64,000 nt of DNA from Chloroflexota bacterium. Its GTDB lineage: Bacteria > Chloroflexota > Dehalococcoidia > E44-bin15. Location of the stretch: positions 18,407 to 82,406 of the forward strand of contig JAUVVB010000005.1 of assembly GCA_030604825.1 (NCBI GenBank). The letters run 5' to 3'. Shown here piece by piece: positions 33,750 to 43,023 of this stretch. Made by a program: the position numbers and the translations under genes. A model generated the notes under the pieces. That model did not search any database and was not told where the DNA came from. It was given only the letters and a program-made list of their open reading frames with translations. The first letter of the stretch is position 1; each line of letters begins with the position of its first letter.

Positions 33750-34190
33750 ATGACCACGCCGCTTTCCCCTGCACAGATTGCCCGGCAAATAGGGGAGGTC
33801 CTCCCCGAGGCGGTCACCGATTTCAACGAAAGCGCCATCTTCGTCAGCAGCGAGGCCCTGTTCGAGGTGGCGCGCTTCCTCAAGGAGAACCTTGACCTCG
33901 ACTACCTCGCCAGCATCACCGCGGTGGACTTTTTCGAACATTTTGAGCTTATATATCATCTAACCTCCATCAAATATAACCATAGCGTTGTATTAAAAAC
34001 GAGGTGCTATGAACGAGAAAACCCGACCCTGCCTTCGCTGGTCTCCCTATGGCGGGGGGCCGATCTCCAGGAGCGGGAGGTCTATGACCTCATGGGGGTC
34101 TCCTTTTCGGGACATCCAAACCTCAAGCGCATCTTCCTGTGGTCGGGATTTAAGGGACATCCCCTGAGAAAGGACTACCCGAATGCTTAA
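33750..34190 (+). CDS. nuoC: Complex I subunit NuoC (30 kDa type)
   Basis: 146 residues. The C-terminal signature [20 protein letters not shown] followed by RIFL...GHPLRKDYP is diagnostic. It caps NuoD in the peripheral arm. It begins directly after the nuoB stop and overlaps nuoD by eight bases; C and D are separate here, unlike the NuoCD fusion of enterobacteria. Ribosome site weak (GAGGAAGAGGTAG within the nuoB end). Confidence 0.93.
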   Translation: MTTPLSPAQIARQIGEVLPEAVTDFNESAIFVSSEALFEVARFLKENLDLDYLASITAVDFFEHFELIYHLTSIKYNHSVVLKTRCYERENPTLPSLVSLWRGADLQEREVYDLMGVSFSGHPNLKRIFLWSGFKGHPLRKDYPNA

Positions 34191-35283
34191 GACCGAGCCC
34201 ATAATGATCAACTTCGGTCCGCAGCACCCCTCAACCCACGGGGTGTTTCGGATGAGGGTAACCTTCGATGGCGAGGTGATCGTCGATCTGGAGCCCATCT
34301 TTGGCTACCTCCATCGCGGCATCGAGAAGCTTTGCGAATCCAAGACCTATACCCAGATCATCCCCTATACCGACAGGCTGGACTACCTTGCCTCCATGTC
34401 CAACAACTTCGCCTATGTGATGGCGGTGGAGAAGCTTGCCGGGATCGAGATACCGGAGCGCGCCCAATATCTGAGGGTGATCGTGGCCGAATTGCAGCGC
34501 ATCGCCAGCCACCTCATCGCCGTTGGCGGCTTCCTCAATGACCTGGGTGCCTTCTTCACCCCCTTCATGTACATGTTCCGCGAGCGGGAGAAGATCCTGG
34601 ACCTCTTCGAGATGGTATGCGGGCAGCGGCTGACCTATAACTACATGCGCATTGGCGGGGTGAGCCACGACATCCCCCCGGAGTTCCTTCCCGCGCTGAA
34701 GCGGTTTGTTGATGAGATGCCCGGTTACATCGATGAATATGATCAGCTCCTTGCTGAGAATGAGATCGTGCTGGCGCGCAGCAAGGGGGTGGGGGTTCTC
34801 CCTGCCGATCTGGCCATCAATGCCTCGGCCAGCGGCCCGGTGCTGCGGGGAAGCGGGGTGAGATGGGATATCCGCAGGGCGGACCCCTATTCCATATACG
34901 ATAGGTTCGAATTTGAAATCCCGGTGGGCAAGATGGGAGATACCTATGACCGTTACTGGGTGAGGATCCAGGAGATGAGGCAGAGCGTGCGCATCGTGAG
35001 GCAGGCAATGGCCGAGCTTCCCCAGGGGGAGGTGAGGGCCAAGGTTCCCGCCACGCTCCGGCCGCCACAGGGCGAGGTCTATGCCCGTATCGAGTCGCCG
35101 CGGGGGGAGCTGGGCTTTTACCTGGTTGGCGATGACTCCCCCCATCCCTATCGCTTCAAGGTTCGCGCCCCATCGCTGATAAACCTCACCCTGCTGCGGG
35201 ACCTGTGTATCGGCTGGAAGCTGGCCGATGCCATAGCCATCCTGGGGAGCATCGACATCGTCCTCGCCGAGGTGGATCGCTAG
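34183..35283 (+). CDS. nuoD: Complex I subunit NuoD (49 kDa, quinone site)
   Basis: 366 residues. [13 protein letters not shown] near residue 10 holds the quinone-contacting His, and [20 protein letters not shown] follows. [20 protein letters not shown] and [13 protein letters not shown] are family-typical, as is the ending [17 protein letters not shown] [13 protein letters not shown]. The hydrogenase Ni-Fe cysteines are absent, so this is a respiratory complex I, not an energy-converting hydrogenase. Confidence 0.95.
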   Translation: MLKTEPIMINFGPQHPSTHGVFRMRVTFDGEVIVDLEPIFGYLHRGIEKLCESKTYTQIIPYTDRLDYLASMSNNFAYVMAVEKLAGIEIPERAQYLRVIVAELQRIASHLIAVGGFLNDLGAFFTPFMYMFREREKILDLFEMVCGQRLTYNYMRIGGVSHDIPPEFLPALKRFVDEMPGYIDEYDQLLAENEIVLARSKGVGVLPADLAINASASGPVLRGSGVRWDIRRADPYSIYDRFEFEIPVGKMGDTYDRYWVRIQEMRQSVRIVRQAMAELPQGEVRAKVPATLRPPQGEVYARIESPRGELGFYLVGDDSPHPYRFKVRAPSLINLTLLRDLCIGWKLADAIAILGSIDIVLAEVDR

Positions 35284-36863
35284 TGGGTGTGCTGGAGCAA
35301 TTTCAGCATTGGCTCTTGGGTTACTGGCCCTCCTGGGCTGCCTATCTGGTGCCAGCGATCGTTGCCTTCCTCGTCCTCTCCAGCTTCATCCTGCTGGTGG
35401 TGATGGCCTTTATCTACATCGAGCGCCGGGGGGTGGGCAGGTTTCAGGTTCGCCTTGGCCCCAACCGGGCGGGACCGCTGGGGATTCTGCAACCAGTAGC
35501 CGATGCGATAAAGGTGCTGGTGAAGGAGGACATCATACCCTCCCGGGGGGATCGCCGAATTCACTGGCTGGCCCCGATCATCGCCTTCATGCCGGCGCTG
35601 GCCATCTTTGCCGTCATCCCCTTTGGCCCTAGGGCCATCTTCACCGACATTAACATCGGTATTCTTTACATAATCGCAATCTCCTCCTTGGGCGTGATCG
35701 GCGTTTTCATGGCAGGCTGGGCCTCAGGTAACAAGTATTCCCTGGTAAGCGCCCTGAGAACCGTAGCCCAGCTGATAAGCTATGAGATTCCCCTGATGCT
35801 TTCCATCGCCGGCGTGCTCATCATCAGCGGCTCCCTTTCCATGGTGAGCATCGTCGAGGCGCAGAGCATCCCGTTCATCCTGCTCCAGCCCCTGGGATTT
35901 TTGATCTTCTTCGTCGCCGCAACCGCTGAGCTAAACCGCACCCCCTTTGACCTTCTGGAGGCGGAATCCGAGATCGTCGCTGGCTACCATACCGAGTACT
36001 CAGGGATGAAGTTCTCCCTCTTCTACCTTGCGGAATACACCCATGCCTTTGCCATCTCCGCCATCGTGGCCACCCTATTCCTCAGCGGGTGGAAGGGGCC
36101 TTTTCTTCCCCCTGCCCTGTGGCTCATGATCAAGGTGTTTCTGGTCTTCATCGTCCTCTTCTGGGCGAGGAGCACCCTGCCCCGGCTCAGGGTGGATCAG
36201 CTTATGGGGTTTGCCTGGAAGGGCCTATTCCCGCTGGCGCTTTTAAACCTCTTCATCACCGCTGCGGAGGCGATCATCTGGCCTGGTTTCCCCTGGCAGC
36301 TCCTCATTCTCAACCTGCTCATTGCCGCCCTGCTCATAGTTCTGTGGTCGGGGTTGTTCCGGGTAGCCGGGGAAAGGGTGAGCTTCCACCGGTATGGAAG
36401 GGGGATTGCCAAGGGAATGGCGTTAACCTTCAGGCATCTGTTTCGCCGGCCAATAACGGTACAGTATCCAGAGCAGAGGCTCACCCCGGCGCCGCGATTC
36501 CGCGGCAACCTGCTGGTGTGGGATGAAGAGCGGTGCAACGGCTGCCGTGCCTGCGCCAGAGCATGCCCCGTTTCCATCATCGACATCGAAACCAAAAAGG
36601 GCGATAAGGGCCTAATTGTGGAAACGCTGGAAATCGATTTTGGGCGCTGCCTTTTCTGTGGGCTTTGCGTGGAGGCATGCCCGGTGGCCGCCCTCTTCAT
36701 GAGCAGGGATTACGAGCAGGCAAGCTACTTTAGGGAAAGCCTGGTGGTGAAAAAGGAGCAGTTTATCGCCGCTGAGAAGAGGCCCAGCGCTTATGCCTAC
36801 CCTGACCTAGAAGCGGAGATGCCCCCGCAGACGCTGCTCGCTCCGCCCAAGGAGAAGGGCTGA
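35283..36863 (+). CDS. nuoHI: Fused complex I subunits NuoH-NuoI
   Basis: 526 residues from the GTG at 35283, which overlaps the nuoD stop by one base. Residues 1-~365 are NuoH: about nine helices, IERRGVGRFQVRLGPNRAGP, AELNRTPFDLLEAESEIVAGY and FWARSTLPRLRVDQLMGFAW. Residues ~370-526 are NuoI: ALTFRHLFRRPITVQYPEQR, then two 4Fe-4S motifs (CNGCRACARACP, CLFCGLCVEACP). The frame is continuous, with no stop or restart between them. Fusion fixes the N6a/N6b cluster subunit next to the quinone channel. In most bacteria these are two genes. Confidence 0.93.
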   Translation: MGVLEQFQHWLLGYWPSWAAYLVPAIVAFLVLSSFILLVVMAFIYIERRGVGRFQVRLGPNRAGPLGILQPVADAIKVLVKEDIIPSRGDRRIHWLAPIIAFMPALAIFAVIPFGPRAIFTDINIGILYIIAISSLGVIGVFMAGWASGNKYSLVSALRTVAQLISYEIPLMLSIAGVLIISGSLSMVSIVEAQSIPFILLQPLGFLIFFVAATAELNRTPFDLLEAESEIVAGYHTEYSGMKFSLFYLAEYTHAFAISAIVATLFLSGWKGPFLPPALWLMIKVFLVFIVLFWARSTLPRLRVDQLMGFAWKGLFPLALLNLFITAAEAIIWPGFPWQLLILNLLIAALLIVLWSGLFRVAGERVSFHRYGRGIAKGMALTFRHLFRRPITVQYPEQRLTPAPRFRGNLLVWDEERCNGCRACARACPVSIIDIETKKGDKGLIVETLEIDFGRCLFCGLCVEACPVAALFMSRDYEQASYFRESLVVKKEQFIAAEKRPSAYAYPDLEAEMPPQTLLAPPKEKG

Positions 36864-37360
36864 TGGAGACGGGGATCGCCATTTCCTTCTGGATACTGGC
36901 GGCGGTGATGGTGGCATCGGCGCTGGCGGTGGTTTGGCTGCGGGACATCTTCCGCGCTGCCCTTTTCCTGGTTTTGTGTTTCTTCTCGGTGGCGGGGGTG
37001 TTTGTCATCCTCGGCGCCGATTTCCTTGCCGCAGCGCAGGTGCTCATCTATGTGGGTGCCATAGCGGTGCTCATCATCTTCGCCATCATGCTCACCAGGG
37101 AGACCCAGCGGGGCAGCCCCTCGGGAAGGTTCAGGTTTATCGCCTTCCTGGTGGGGCTGCTGTTTCTGGTCACAGTGACCCTGGTGGTGGTGAGCACCGA
37201 CTGGCATGCCATCACCGAAATTCCCGCTGAGCCCACCACCTCATCCCTGGCCCAGGCCCTCTTCAGCGGGGAGAGCGGATTTGTCCTCCCCTTTGAGATA
37301 GCGGCAGTGCTGCTGCTGGCGGCGATAATAGGAGCCATCGTGCTGGTCAGGGAGAGATAG
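36863..37360 (+). CDS. nuoJ: Complex I subunit NuoJ
   Basis: 165 residues, five membrane helices. The LIYVGAIAVLIIFAIMLT segment is the conserved NuoJ helix that forms part of the proton E-channel. The ATG overlaps the preceding TGA by one base; nuoK follows with no gap. Normal length. Confidence 0.93.
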   Translation: METGIAISFWILAAVMVASALAVVWLRDIFRAALFLVLCFFSVAGVFVILGADFLAAAQVLIYVGAIAVLIIFAIMLTRETQRGSPSGRFRFIAFLVGLLFLVTVTLVVVSTDWHAITEIPAEPTTSSLAQALFSGESGFVLPFEIAAVLLLAAIIGAIVLVRER

Positions 37361-37666
37361 ATGGCTGTAGGGCTGGAGCACTTTCTCATCCTCTCGGCGG
37401 TCCTCTTCTCCATAGGGCTTTATGGCGCCCTGGCGAAGCGAAACGCGGTGGTCATCCTGATGTGCATCGAGATCATGCTCAATGCCGTCAATATCGCCAT
37501 GGTGGCCTTCTCCCGCTATGGCCATCTGCTCACCGGGCAGGTGTTTGCCATCTTCATCATGGTGGTTGCTGCCGCCGAGGTGGTCGTTGGCCTGGCGCTG
37601 GTGATCGCCATCTATCGCAGCAGGGAAACGGTGGATGTGGAGAGAATCGACCTGATGAAATGGTAG
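37361..37666 (+). CDS. nuoK: Complex I subunit NuoK
   Basis: 101 residues, three membrane helices, Mrp/MnhC-related. The buried glutamates needed for proton transfer are seen in VILMCIEIMLNAVNIAMV and in AAAEVVVGLALVIAIYR. The length is exactly that of the family. Confidence 0.95.
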   Translation: MAVGLEHFLILSAVLFSIGLYGALAKRNAVVILMCIEIMLNAVNIAMVAFSRYGHLLTGQVFAIFIMVVAAAEVVVGLALVIAIYRSRETVDVERIDLMKW

Positions 37667-37672
37667 GTATAG

Positions 37673-39577
37673 ATGCCTGAAGTAGCTTTGGCCATTTTCC
37701 TCCTCCCCATCTTCTCCTTTGTGGTCATCTCTCTCATCATCAGGCCCTTCCTTAACAAGAGGCCCCAGCTCAGCTGGTATGTCACCATTGCCTCCATTGG
37801 AGCCTCGCTTATCCTTTCCCTATGGATGCTGGTGGAGGTGATCAAGGCCCCGGGGCATGTCCTTCCCATGCCCGACTACCAGTGGCTGGTCATCGGCGAT
37901 ACCTCAATCCATCTCGGGGTAATGGCGGATTCGCTGGCGGCGGTGATGCTCATCGTGGTCACCGTGGTCAGCCTGGTGGTGCAGATCTACTCCCGGGGCT
38001 ATATGCACGGCGACCCCGGCTACTGCCGCTACTTCGCCTTCATGTCCCTGTTCACCGGCTCCATGCTGGGGCTTGTGCTTGCCGATAACCTTCTCTTCCT
38101 CTTTGTATTCTGGGAGCTGGTGGGGCTCTGCTCCTATCTCCTCATTGGCTTCTGGTTCCACCGCCCTGAGGCGGCGAGGGCGGCGACGAAGGCATTTATC
38201 GTCACCAGGATCGGCGACTTCGGCTTTCTGGCAGCCATCCTCTTCCTCTATGCCAAAACGGGCACCTTTGACATCGGGGAGCTTCAGCACCTTGCCCTGG
38301 TGGGCGCCATTGGGGGAACGGCGCTTACCTGGGCTGCTATCGGCATCTTCTCGGGGGCAGTGGGAAAGTCGGCGCAATTCCCCCTCCACACCTGGCTTCC
38401 CGATGCCATGGAGGGTCCTACCCCGGTGAGCGCCCTGATCCATGCCGCCACCATGGTGGCTGCCGGGGTATTTCTGGTGGCTCGCCTGTTCCCTATGATA
38501 GCCTCCTCCTATGAGGCGATCATGACGGTGGCCATCATCGGTGGCTTCACCGCCATCTTCGCCGCCACCATGGGCATGGTGATGAACGATTTCAAGCGAA
38601 TCCTGGCCTATTCCACCATCAGCCAGCTTGGTTACATGATGCTGGGGTTGGGGGTGGTGGGTGTGGGTGTAGCTCGGGGTGCGGTTGCCTTGGAGGTTGG
38701 TTTGGCGCTGGGCGTGGCGGTGGGCATCTTCCATCTGTTCAATCATGCCTTCTTTAAGGCGCTCCTCTTCTTCGGCGCCGGAAGCGCTAGCCATGCCACC
38801 GGCACCTTCGATATCCGGGAGATGGGTGGGCTGAGAAAGGCGATGCCCTGGACCTTTGCTACCTTCCTCATCGGCTCCCTGAGCATTGTCGGCATCTGGC
38901 CCCTGGCCGGGTTCTGGGGCAAGGAGCAGATACTGAGCCAGGCATGGCACTATGCCCCCATCTTATTCTATCTGGCCATGATCACCGTCTTCATGACCGC
39001 CTTCTACATGTTCCGGCTACTTTTCCTTGCCTTTGGCGGGGAGTATCGCGGGGGTGCCCATGTCTCCCTTCGCGAATCGCCGGCGGTGATGATCGTGCCC
39101 ATGGTTCTGCTGGCCATCCTCTCCGTTGTCTCGGGATGGCTGCCCATAAGTGAATTTCTAGGAGGGGAGTCCCATAGTTTCTTTGGCGCCCTTGCCAGTC
39201 CCATGGCGTGGGCGTCGCTGCTACTTGCCGCCCTGGGGATCCTGCTGGCCTATGCCATTTACAGCAAGAAATGGATTTCCGCAGAATCGATGCGTCGGCG
39301 CTTTGCTCCCCTTTACACCATTGTCTCTCGCAAGTACTGGTTCGACGAGCTTTATGAGAATGTGTTCGTGGTGAGGATCTTGGTGGACGGAATCTTTGCC
39401 CTGTTTCACTGGTTTGATGACCATATCGTCGATGGAATGGTGAACGGCATTGCCGGTGGCACCATCGCCGCCGGTAGAGAGATAAGGAGGTTACAGACGG
39501 GACAATTGCAGGCCTACGGGCTTGCCATCTTTATTGGCATTCTGGCGATCATCGCCTTTTTCATGATCTTTGGCTAG
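37673..39577 (+). CDS. nuoL: Complex I proton-pumping subunit NuoL
   Basis: 634 residues, about sixteen membrane helices. Motifs: FVFWELVGLCSYLLIGFWF near residue 145 (key Glu), GKSAQFPLHTWLPDAMEGPT, and FNHAFFKALLFFGAGS. The C-terminal part has the amphipathic lateral helix region and ends in a final anchor helix (GLAIFIGILAIIAFFMI). It is one of three antiporter-like pumps. Confidence 0.95.
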   Translation: MPEVALAIFLLPIFSFVVISLIIRPFLNKRPQLSWYVTIASIGASLILSLWMLVEVIKAPGHVLPMPDYQWLVIGDTSIHLGVMADSLAAVMLIVVTVVSLVVQIYSRGYMHGDPGYCRYFAFMSLFTGSMLGLVLADNLLFLFVFWELVGLCSYLLIGFWFHRPEAARAATKAFIVTRIGDFGFLAAILFLYAKTGTFDIGELQHLALVGAIGGTALTWAAIGIFSGAVGKSAQFPLHTWLPDAMEGPTPVSALIHAATMVAAGVFLVARLFPMIASSYEAIMTVAIIGGFTAIFAATMGMVMNDFKRILAYSTISQLGYMMLGLGVVGVGVARGAVALEVGLALGVAVGIFHLFNHAFFKALLFFGAGSASHATGTFDIREMGGLRKAMPWTFATFLIGSLSIVGIWPLAGFWGKEQILSQAWHYAPILFYLAMITVFMTAFYMFRLLFLAFGGEYRGGAHVSLRESPAVMIVPMVLLAILSVVSGWLPISEFLGGESHSFFGALASPMAWASLLLAALGILLAYAIYSKKWISAESMRRRFAPLYTIVSRKYWFDELYENVFVVRILVDGIFALFHWFDDHIVDGMVNGIAGGTIAAGREIRRLQTGQLQAYGLAIFIGILAIIAFFMIFG

Positions 39578-39600
39578 AAAAATGAATAGGAGCTAGGCTT

Positions 39601-41082
39601 TTGAGCATTCCCTATCTCTCCATAATAATATTCCTCCCCCTGGCGGGGGCCATCGCCATCGCCCTTCTGCCTCGGGCTGATCCGAAGCGGATAAAGCTCA
39701 CCGCCGCCTTCTTCACCCTGTTGTCCCTGGTATTGGCCATTGCCCTGTTCTTCATGTTCGATCGGTCGCTTGCTGGCGCCCAGTTTGTGGAGAGGGTGGG
39801 GTGGATACCCCCCCTAAATGCCCATTATTTCCTTGGTATCGATGGGCTGAGCCTGCCCCTTGTCGCCCTCACCGCCCTGCTGGGCTTTATCGCCGTTCTC
39901 GTCTCGTGGAAGATCGAGCTAAGGGTGCGGGAATACTTCGTCTGGCTCCTCGTCCTGGAGACGGGCATCTTGGGCGTTTTTTGCTCCCTGGACCTCCTCC
40001 TTTTCTTCCTGTTCTGGGAGGTGGAGATACTGCCCATGTATCTCTTGATCTCCATCTGGGGAACGGGGAGGAAGGAATATTCGGCGATGAAGTTCGTGGT
40101 CTATACCCTTTTGGGCAGCGCCCTGATGCTGGCGGGCATCCTGCTCCTGTATTTCCATGCTGGCACCTTCGATATGGTGGAGCTGGCTCAGCTTGGCCTG
40201 GGGCCAGCTCTGGGTTCCCTGCTTGCCACCGCGATCTTCTTTTTGCTCTTCTTTGGCTATGCGGTGAAGCTGCCCCTGTTCCCCCTCCATACCTGGCTCC
40301 CCGACGCCCATACCGACGCCCCCACCGCGGTGAGCGTCATCCTTGCCGGGATAATGCTCAAGATGGGCGGTTACGGCATGATTCGCATTTGTATTGCCAT
40401 CTTCCCCCAAATTGCCAGAACCTATGCTCCCCTCATCATAGTTCTGGCTTTGGTAAGCATACTCTACGGGGCAGCGGTTACCTTTAGACAAAGGGATTTG
40501 AAGAGGCTCATCGCATATAGCAGCATCAGCCACATGGGCTATGTGGTTTTGGGGCTCTTTGCCCTGAGCCAGGTGAGCATCAGCGGTGCCACCCTCCAGA
40601 TGGTAAGCCATGGTCTCATCATCGGGCTGCTCTTCGCCCTGGCGGGGCTGCTCTACGACAAGGTTCATGAAAGGGACATCACCAGGCTGGGGGGACTTGC
40701 CCGCCAGATGCCCATCATGGTGGTGGTTTTCAGCGTTGCTGGCCTTGCCGCCCTGGGACTTCCCGGCACCAGCGGCTTTGCCGCCGAGTTTCTGGTGTTT
40801 TTGGGCAGCTTCAGGAGCACCATGGTTGCCGGCATCCAAATCTATACCGTCATCGGCGTGTTGGGGCTTGTGCTCACCGCAGGGTATATCCTGTGGATGC
40901 TGCAGCGCGTTTTCTATGGCCCACCAAAGGCGGATTATGAAGGGGCAGCCGATGCCGGCAAGCTGGAGACGTTTTATGCCCTGGTCATGGTGGCGCTGAT
41001 CATGCTCATTGGCATCTATCCCAGGATATTGACTGACGTAATCAACATGGGGGTTTTGCCAATACTAGCCCCCTTTGGTTGA
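39601..41082 (+). CDS. nuoM: Complex I proton-pumping subunit NuoM
   Basis: 493 residues from a TTG at 39601 (AGGAGCTAGGCTT upstream). LLFFLFWEVEILPMYLLISI gives the conserved Glu; GYAVKLPLFPLHTWLPDAHT the conserved Lys; and SSISHMGYVVLG and GLPGTSGFAAEFLVF are family motifs. A NUDIX gene separates it from nuoN, its usual neighbour. Confidence 0.95.
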   Translation: MSIPYLSIIIFLPLAGAIAIALLPRADPKRIKLTAAFFTLLSLVLAIALFFMFDRSLAGAQFVERVGWIPPLNAHYFLGIDGLSLPLVALTALLGFIAVLVSWKIELRVREYFVWLLVLETGILGVFCSLDLLLFFLFWEVEILPMYLLISIWGTGRKEYSAMKFVVYTLLGSALMLAGILLLYFHAGTFDMVELAQLGLGPALGSLLATAIFFLLFFGYAVKLPLFPLHTWLPDAHTDAPTAVSVILAGIMLKMGGYGMIRICIAIFPQIARTYAPLIIVLALVSILYGAAVTFRQRDLKRLIAYSSISHMGYVVLGLFALSQVSISGATLQMVSHGLIIGLLFALAGLLYDKVHERDITRLGGLARQMPIMVVVFSVAGLAALGLPGTSGFAAEFLVFLGSFRSTMVAGIQIYTVIGVLGLVLTAGYILWMLQRVFYGPPKADYEGAADAGKLETFYALVMVALIMLIGIYPRILTDVINMGVLPILAPFG

Positions 41083-41093
41083 GGAGGGCTTTG

Positions 41094-41522
41094 ATGCCGG
41101 CTAGGGGAATATTCGTTGCTGTGGGGGCGGTGATCGAGGACGATGAAAGTCGAATCCTGCTGGTAAAGCATGTCCCGGAGAGGGGTGAATTCTGGCAGGG
41201 GAAGTGGATCTGCCCTGGAGGAAGATTGAAGCTGGGGGAGGGCATCGAGCAGGGGATCAAAAGGGAGGTGAGGGAGGAGACCGGGCTGGAGATAAGCCTC
41301 ACCACCCCGCTCATCCCCTTTGAAAGGATCGTGAAGGCGGAGGGCAAGACCACCCTCCACGTTATCTACATCGATTATCTGGCCAAATTGGTCGGGGGGG
41401 AGTTCCAACCCGGCAGCGATGTGGGGGAAGGCATCTGGGTTCATCGGGAAGAAATCCTCAGTATCTGGGAGGAGCTCCACGATGATACCAAGAGGCTGCT
41501 CCAGATAGCGAAGGTGGTTTGA
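41094..41522 (+). CDS. NUDIX hydrolase inserted between nuoM and nuoN
   Basis: 142 residues from the ATG at 41094, with GAGGAGG seven bases upstream; a TTG at 41079 inside nuoM is rejected. The Nudix box G-x5-E-x7-REVxEExGL is complete (GGRLKLGEG..., REVREETGLE). The N-terminal AVGAVIEDDESRILLVKH and the WQGKWICPGGRL approach are normal. The short form resembles MutT/ADP-ribose or NADH-diphosphate-like enzymes; the substrate is not predictable. Same strand, with 11- and 10-base spacers to its nuo neighbours. Confidence 0.9.
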   Translation: MPARGIFVAVGAVIEDDESRILLVKHVPERGEFWQGKWICPGGRLKLGEGIEQGIKREVREETGLEISLTTPLIPFERIVKAEGKTTLHVIYIDYLAKLVGGEFQPGSDVGEGIWVHREEILSIWEELHDDTKRLLQIAKVV

Positions 41523-41532
41523 GGAGGGAGCA

Positions 41533-42954
41533 TTGAACCTTTATCTCTTAGCTCCTGAGATAAGCCTCTGTGGCCTGGCCATAGTGGTGATCCTGCTGGA
41601 CCTCGTCCTGAAGAGGAAGGGGATATTGGCGGTGGTGAGCGTTGCTGGGCTCATCGTACCGGGGGCGTTTACCCTTGCCCTCTGGGGAAGAGAGGAGACC
41701 ACCTTTGCCGGGATGCTGGCCATCGACCAGTTCTCCCTTTTCTTCAACCTGTTCTTCCTGGTTATGGCCGCGCTGGTGATCCTGTCCTCGGTGGATTATG
41801 TATCGAAATTCAGGGCGTTTCAGGGGGAATACTATGCCCTGGTCCTCCTTTCCGCCGCCGGGATGATGCTCATGGCCTCCACCCGGGAGCTCATCTCCAT
41901 CTATGTTGCCCTGGAGCTCGTGGCCATCTCGCTTTATGCCCTGACTGGCTTCTTGAAGGATCCCAAGTCCAGCGAGGCGGGGATGAAGTATCTCCTCCTC
42001 GGTGCGGTGGCCAGTGCCGTCTTGCTCTATGGGATGGCAATGGTTTTCGGCCTGACCGGCACCACCCATCTTGAGGAAATCGCCCAGGCTATTCCTGGAG
42101 GGGGGCTTTTGGCCAATCCAGCGCTACTTTTGGGGATAGTGTTGCTGGTGGCTGGCTTTGGCTTCAAGATTGCCACCGTCCCCTTCCAGATGTGGGTGCC
42201 CGATGTTTATGAGGGGGCGCCCACCCCCATCACCGCCTATCTCTCCGTTGCCAGCAAGGCGGCTGGGTTTGCCGTGATCCTCAGGGTTTTCTATGAGGCC
42301 CTGGGGGCGGTGAGCCTTGACTGGGGCATCATCTTCGCCATCCTGGCCGCCATCACCATGACCCTGGGCAATGTGGTGGCCATCGCTCAGACCAACATCA
42401 AGCGGATGCTCGCCTACTCCACCATCGCGCAGGCGGGCTATTTGATGATGGGGCTGGCTGCGGTCAGTGCCCTGGGGAGTAGCGCCCTCCTCTTCTTCCT
42501 CGGGGCCTATGCCCTGACCAACCTGGGGGCCTTCATCGCCATCATCGCCATCTCCAACAAGATCGATAGCGACCTCATCGGCGACTATTCAGGGATGGCA
42601 AGGAGAGCCCCCCTCCTCGCCCTGGCGCTGGCCTTCTGTCTCATCTCCCTCATTGGCATCCCGCCCACCGCCGGTTTCATGGCCAAGATCTACATCTTCA
42701 ATGCTGCAGTGCAGTATGACCTCACCTGGCTGGTGATCATCGCCGTGGTCAACACCGCGATCTCCGCCTACTACTACCTGAGGGTGGTCAAGGTTATGTA
42801 TCTTGAAGCCCCGCCATCGGAGGAGGCGGTGCCTTCCTCGGCTTCGCTGCGGGCTGCCCTCTCCTTCTGCTGCCTGGGTGTGCTCCTGCTGGGCGTCTAC
42901 CCCTGGGCGCTGCTGAGAATTACCCAGGCTGCCGTGGACATCTTTTTTCCTTGA
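41533..42954 (+). CDS. nuoN: Complex I proton-pumping subunit NuoN
   Basis: 473 residues from a TTG at 41533 (GAGGAGGGAGCA upstream). IYVALELVAISLYALTGFLK holds the key Glu; GFGFKIATVPFQMWVPDVYE and AYSTIAQAGYLMMGL are NuoN-specific. Last gene of the operon. No NuoE, F or G gene is in the window, so the complex probably lacks the NADH-oxidising module. Confidence 0.95.
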   Translation: MNLYLLAPEISLCGLAIVVILLDLVLKRKGILAVVSVAGLIVPGAFTLALWGREETTFAGMLAIDQFSLFFNLFFLVMAALVILSSVDYVSKFRAFQGEYYALVLLSAAGMMLMASTRELISIYVALELVAISLYALTGFLKDPKSSEAGMKYLLLGAVASAVLLYGMAMVFGLTGTTHLEEIAQAIPGGGLLANPALLLGIVLLVAGFGFKIATVPFQMWVPDVYEGAPTPITAYLSVASKAAGFAVILRVFYEALGAVSLDWGIIFAILAAITMTLGNVVAIAQTNIKRMLAYSTIAQAGYLMMGLAAVSALGSSALLFFLGAYALTNLGAFIAIIAISNKIDSDLIGDYSGMARRAPLLALALAFCLISLIGIPPTAGFMAKIYIFNAAVQYDLTWLVIIAVVNTAISAYYYLRVVKVMYLEAPPSEEAVPSSASLRAALSFCCLGVLLLGVYPWALLRITQAAVDIFFP

Positions 42955-42979
42955 CAGCCTCAAGCGGCGATGATAGACT
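42951..42979 (+). promoter_or_regulatory. Sigma-70-type promoter TTGACA-N17-TAGACT
   Basis: A perfect -35 at 42951-42956 overlaps the nuoN stop; after exactly 17 bases comes TAGACT at 42974-42979 (four of six -10 matches). Transcription would start near 42986, 38 bases before the TTG at 43024. It would drive the acyl-CoA synthetase/NAD kinase/GNAT group. Confidence 0.6.
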
Positions 42980-43023
42980 TGCCTATGCACGCTCTGGCGA
43001 TTAGTTTAGCCTGGGGGTAAGCG

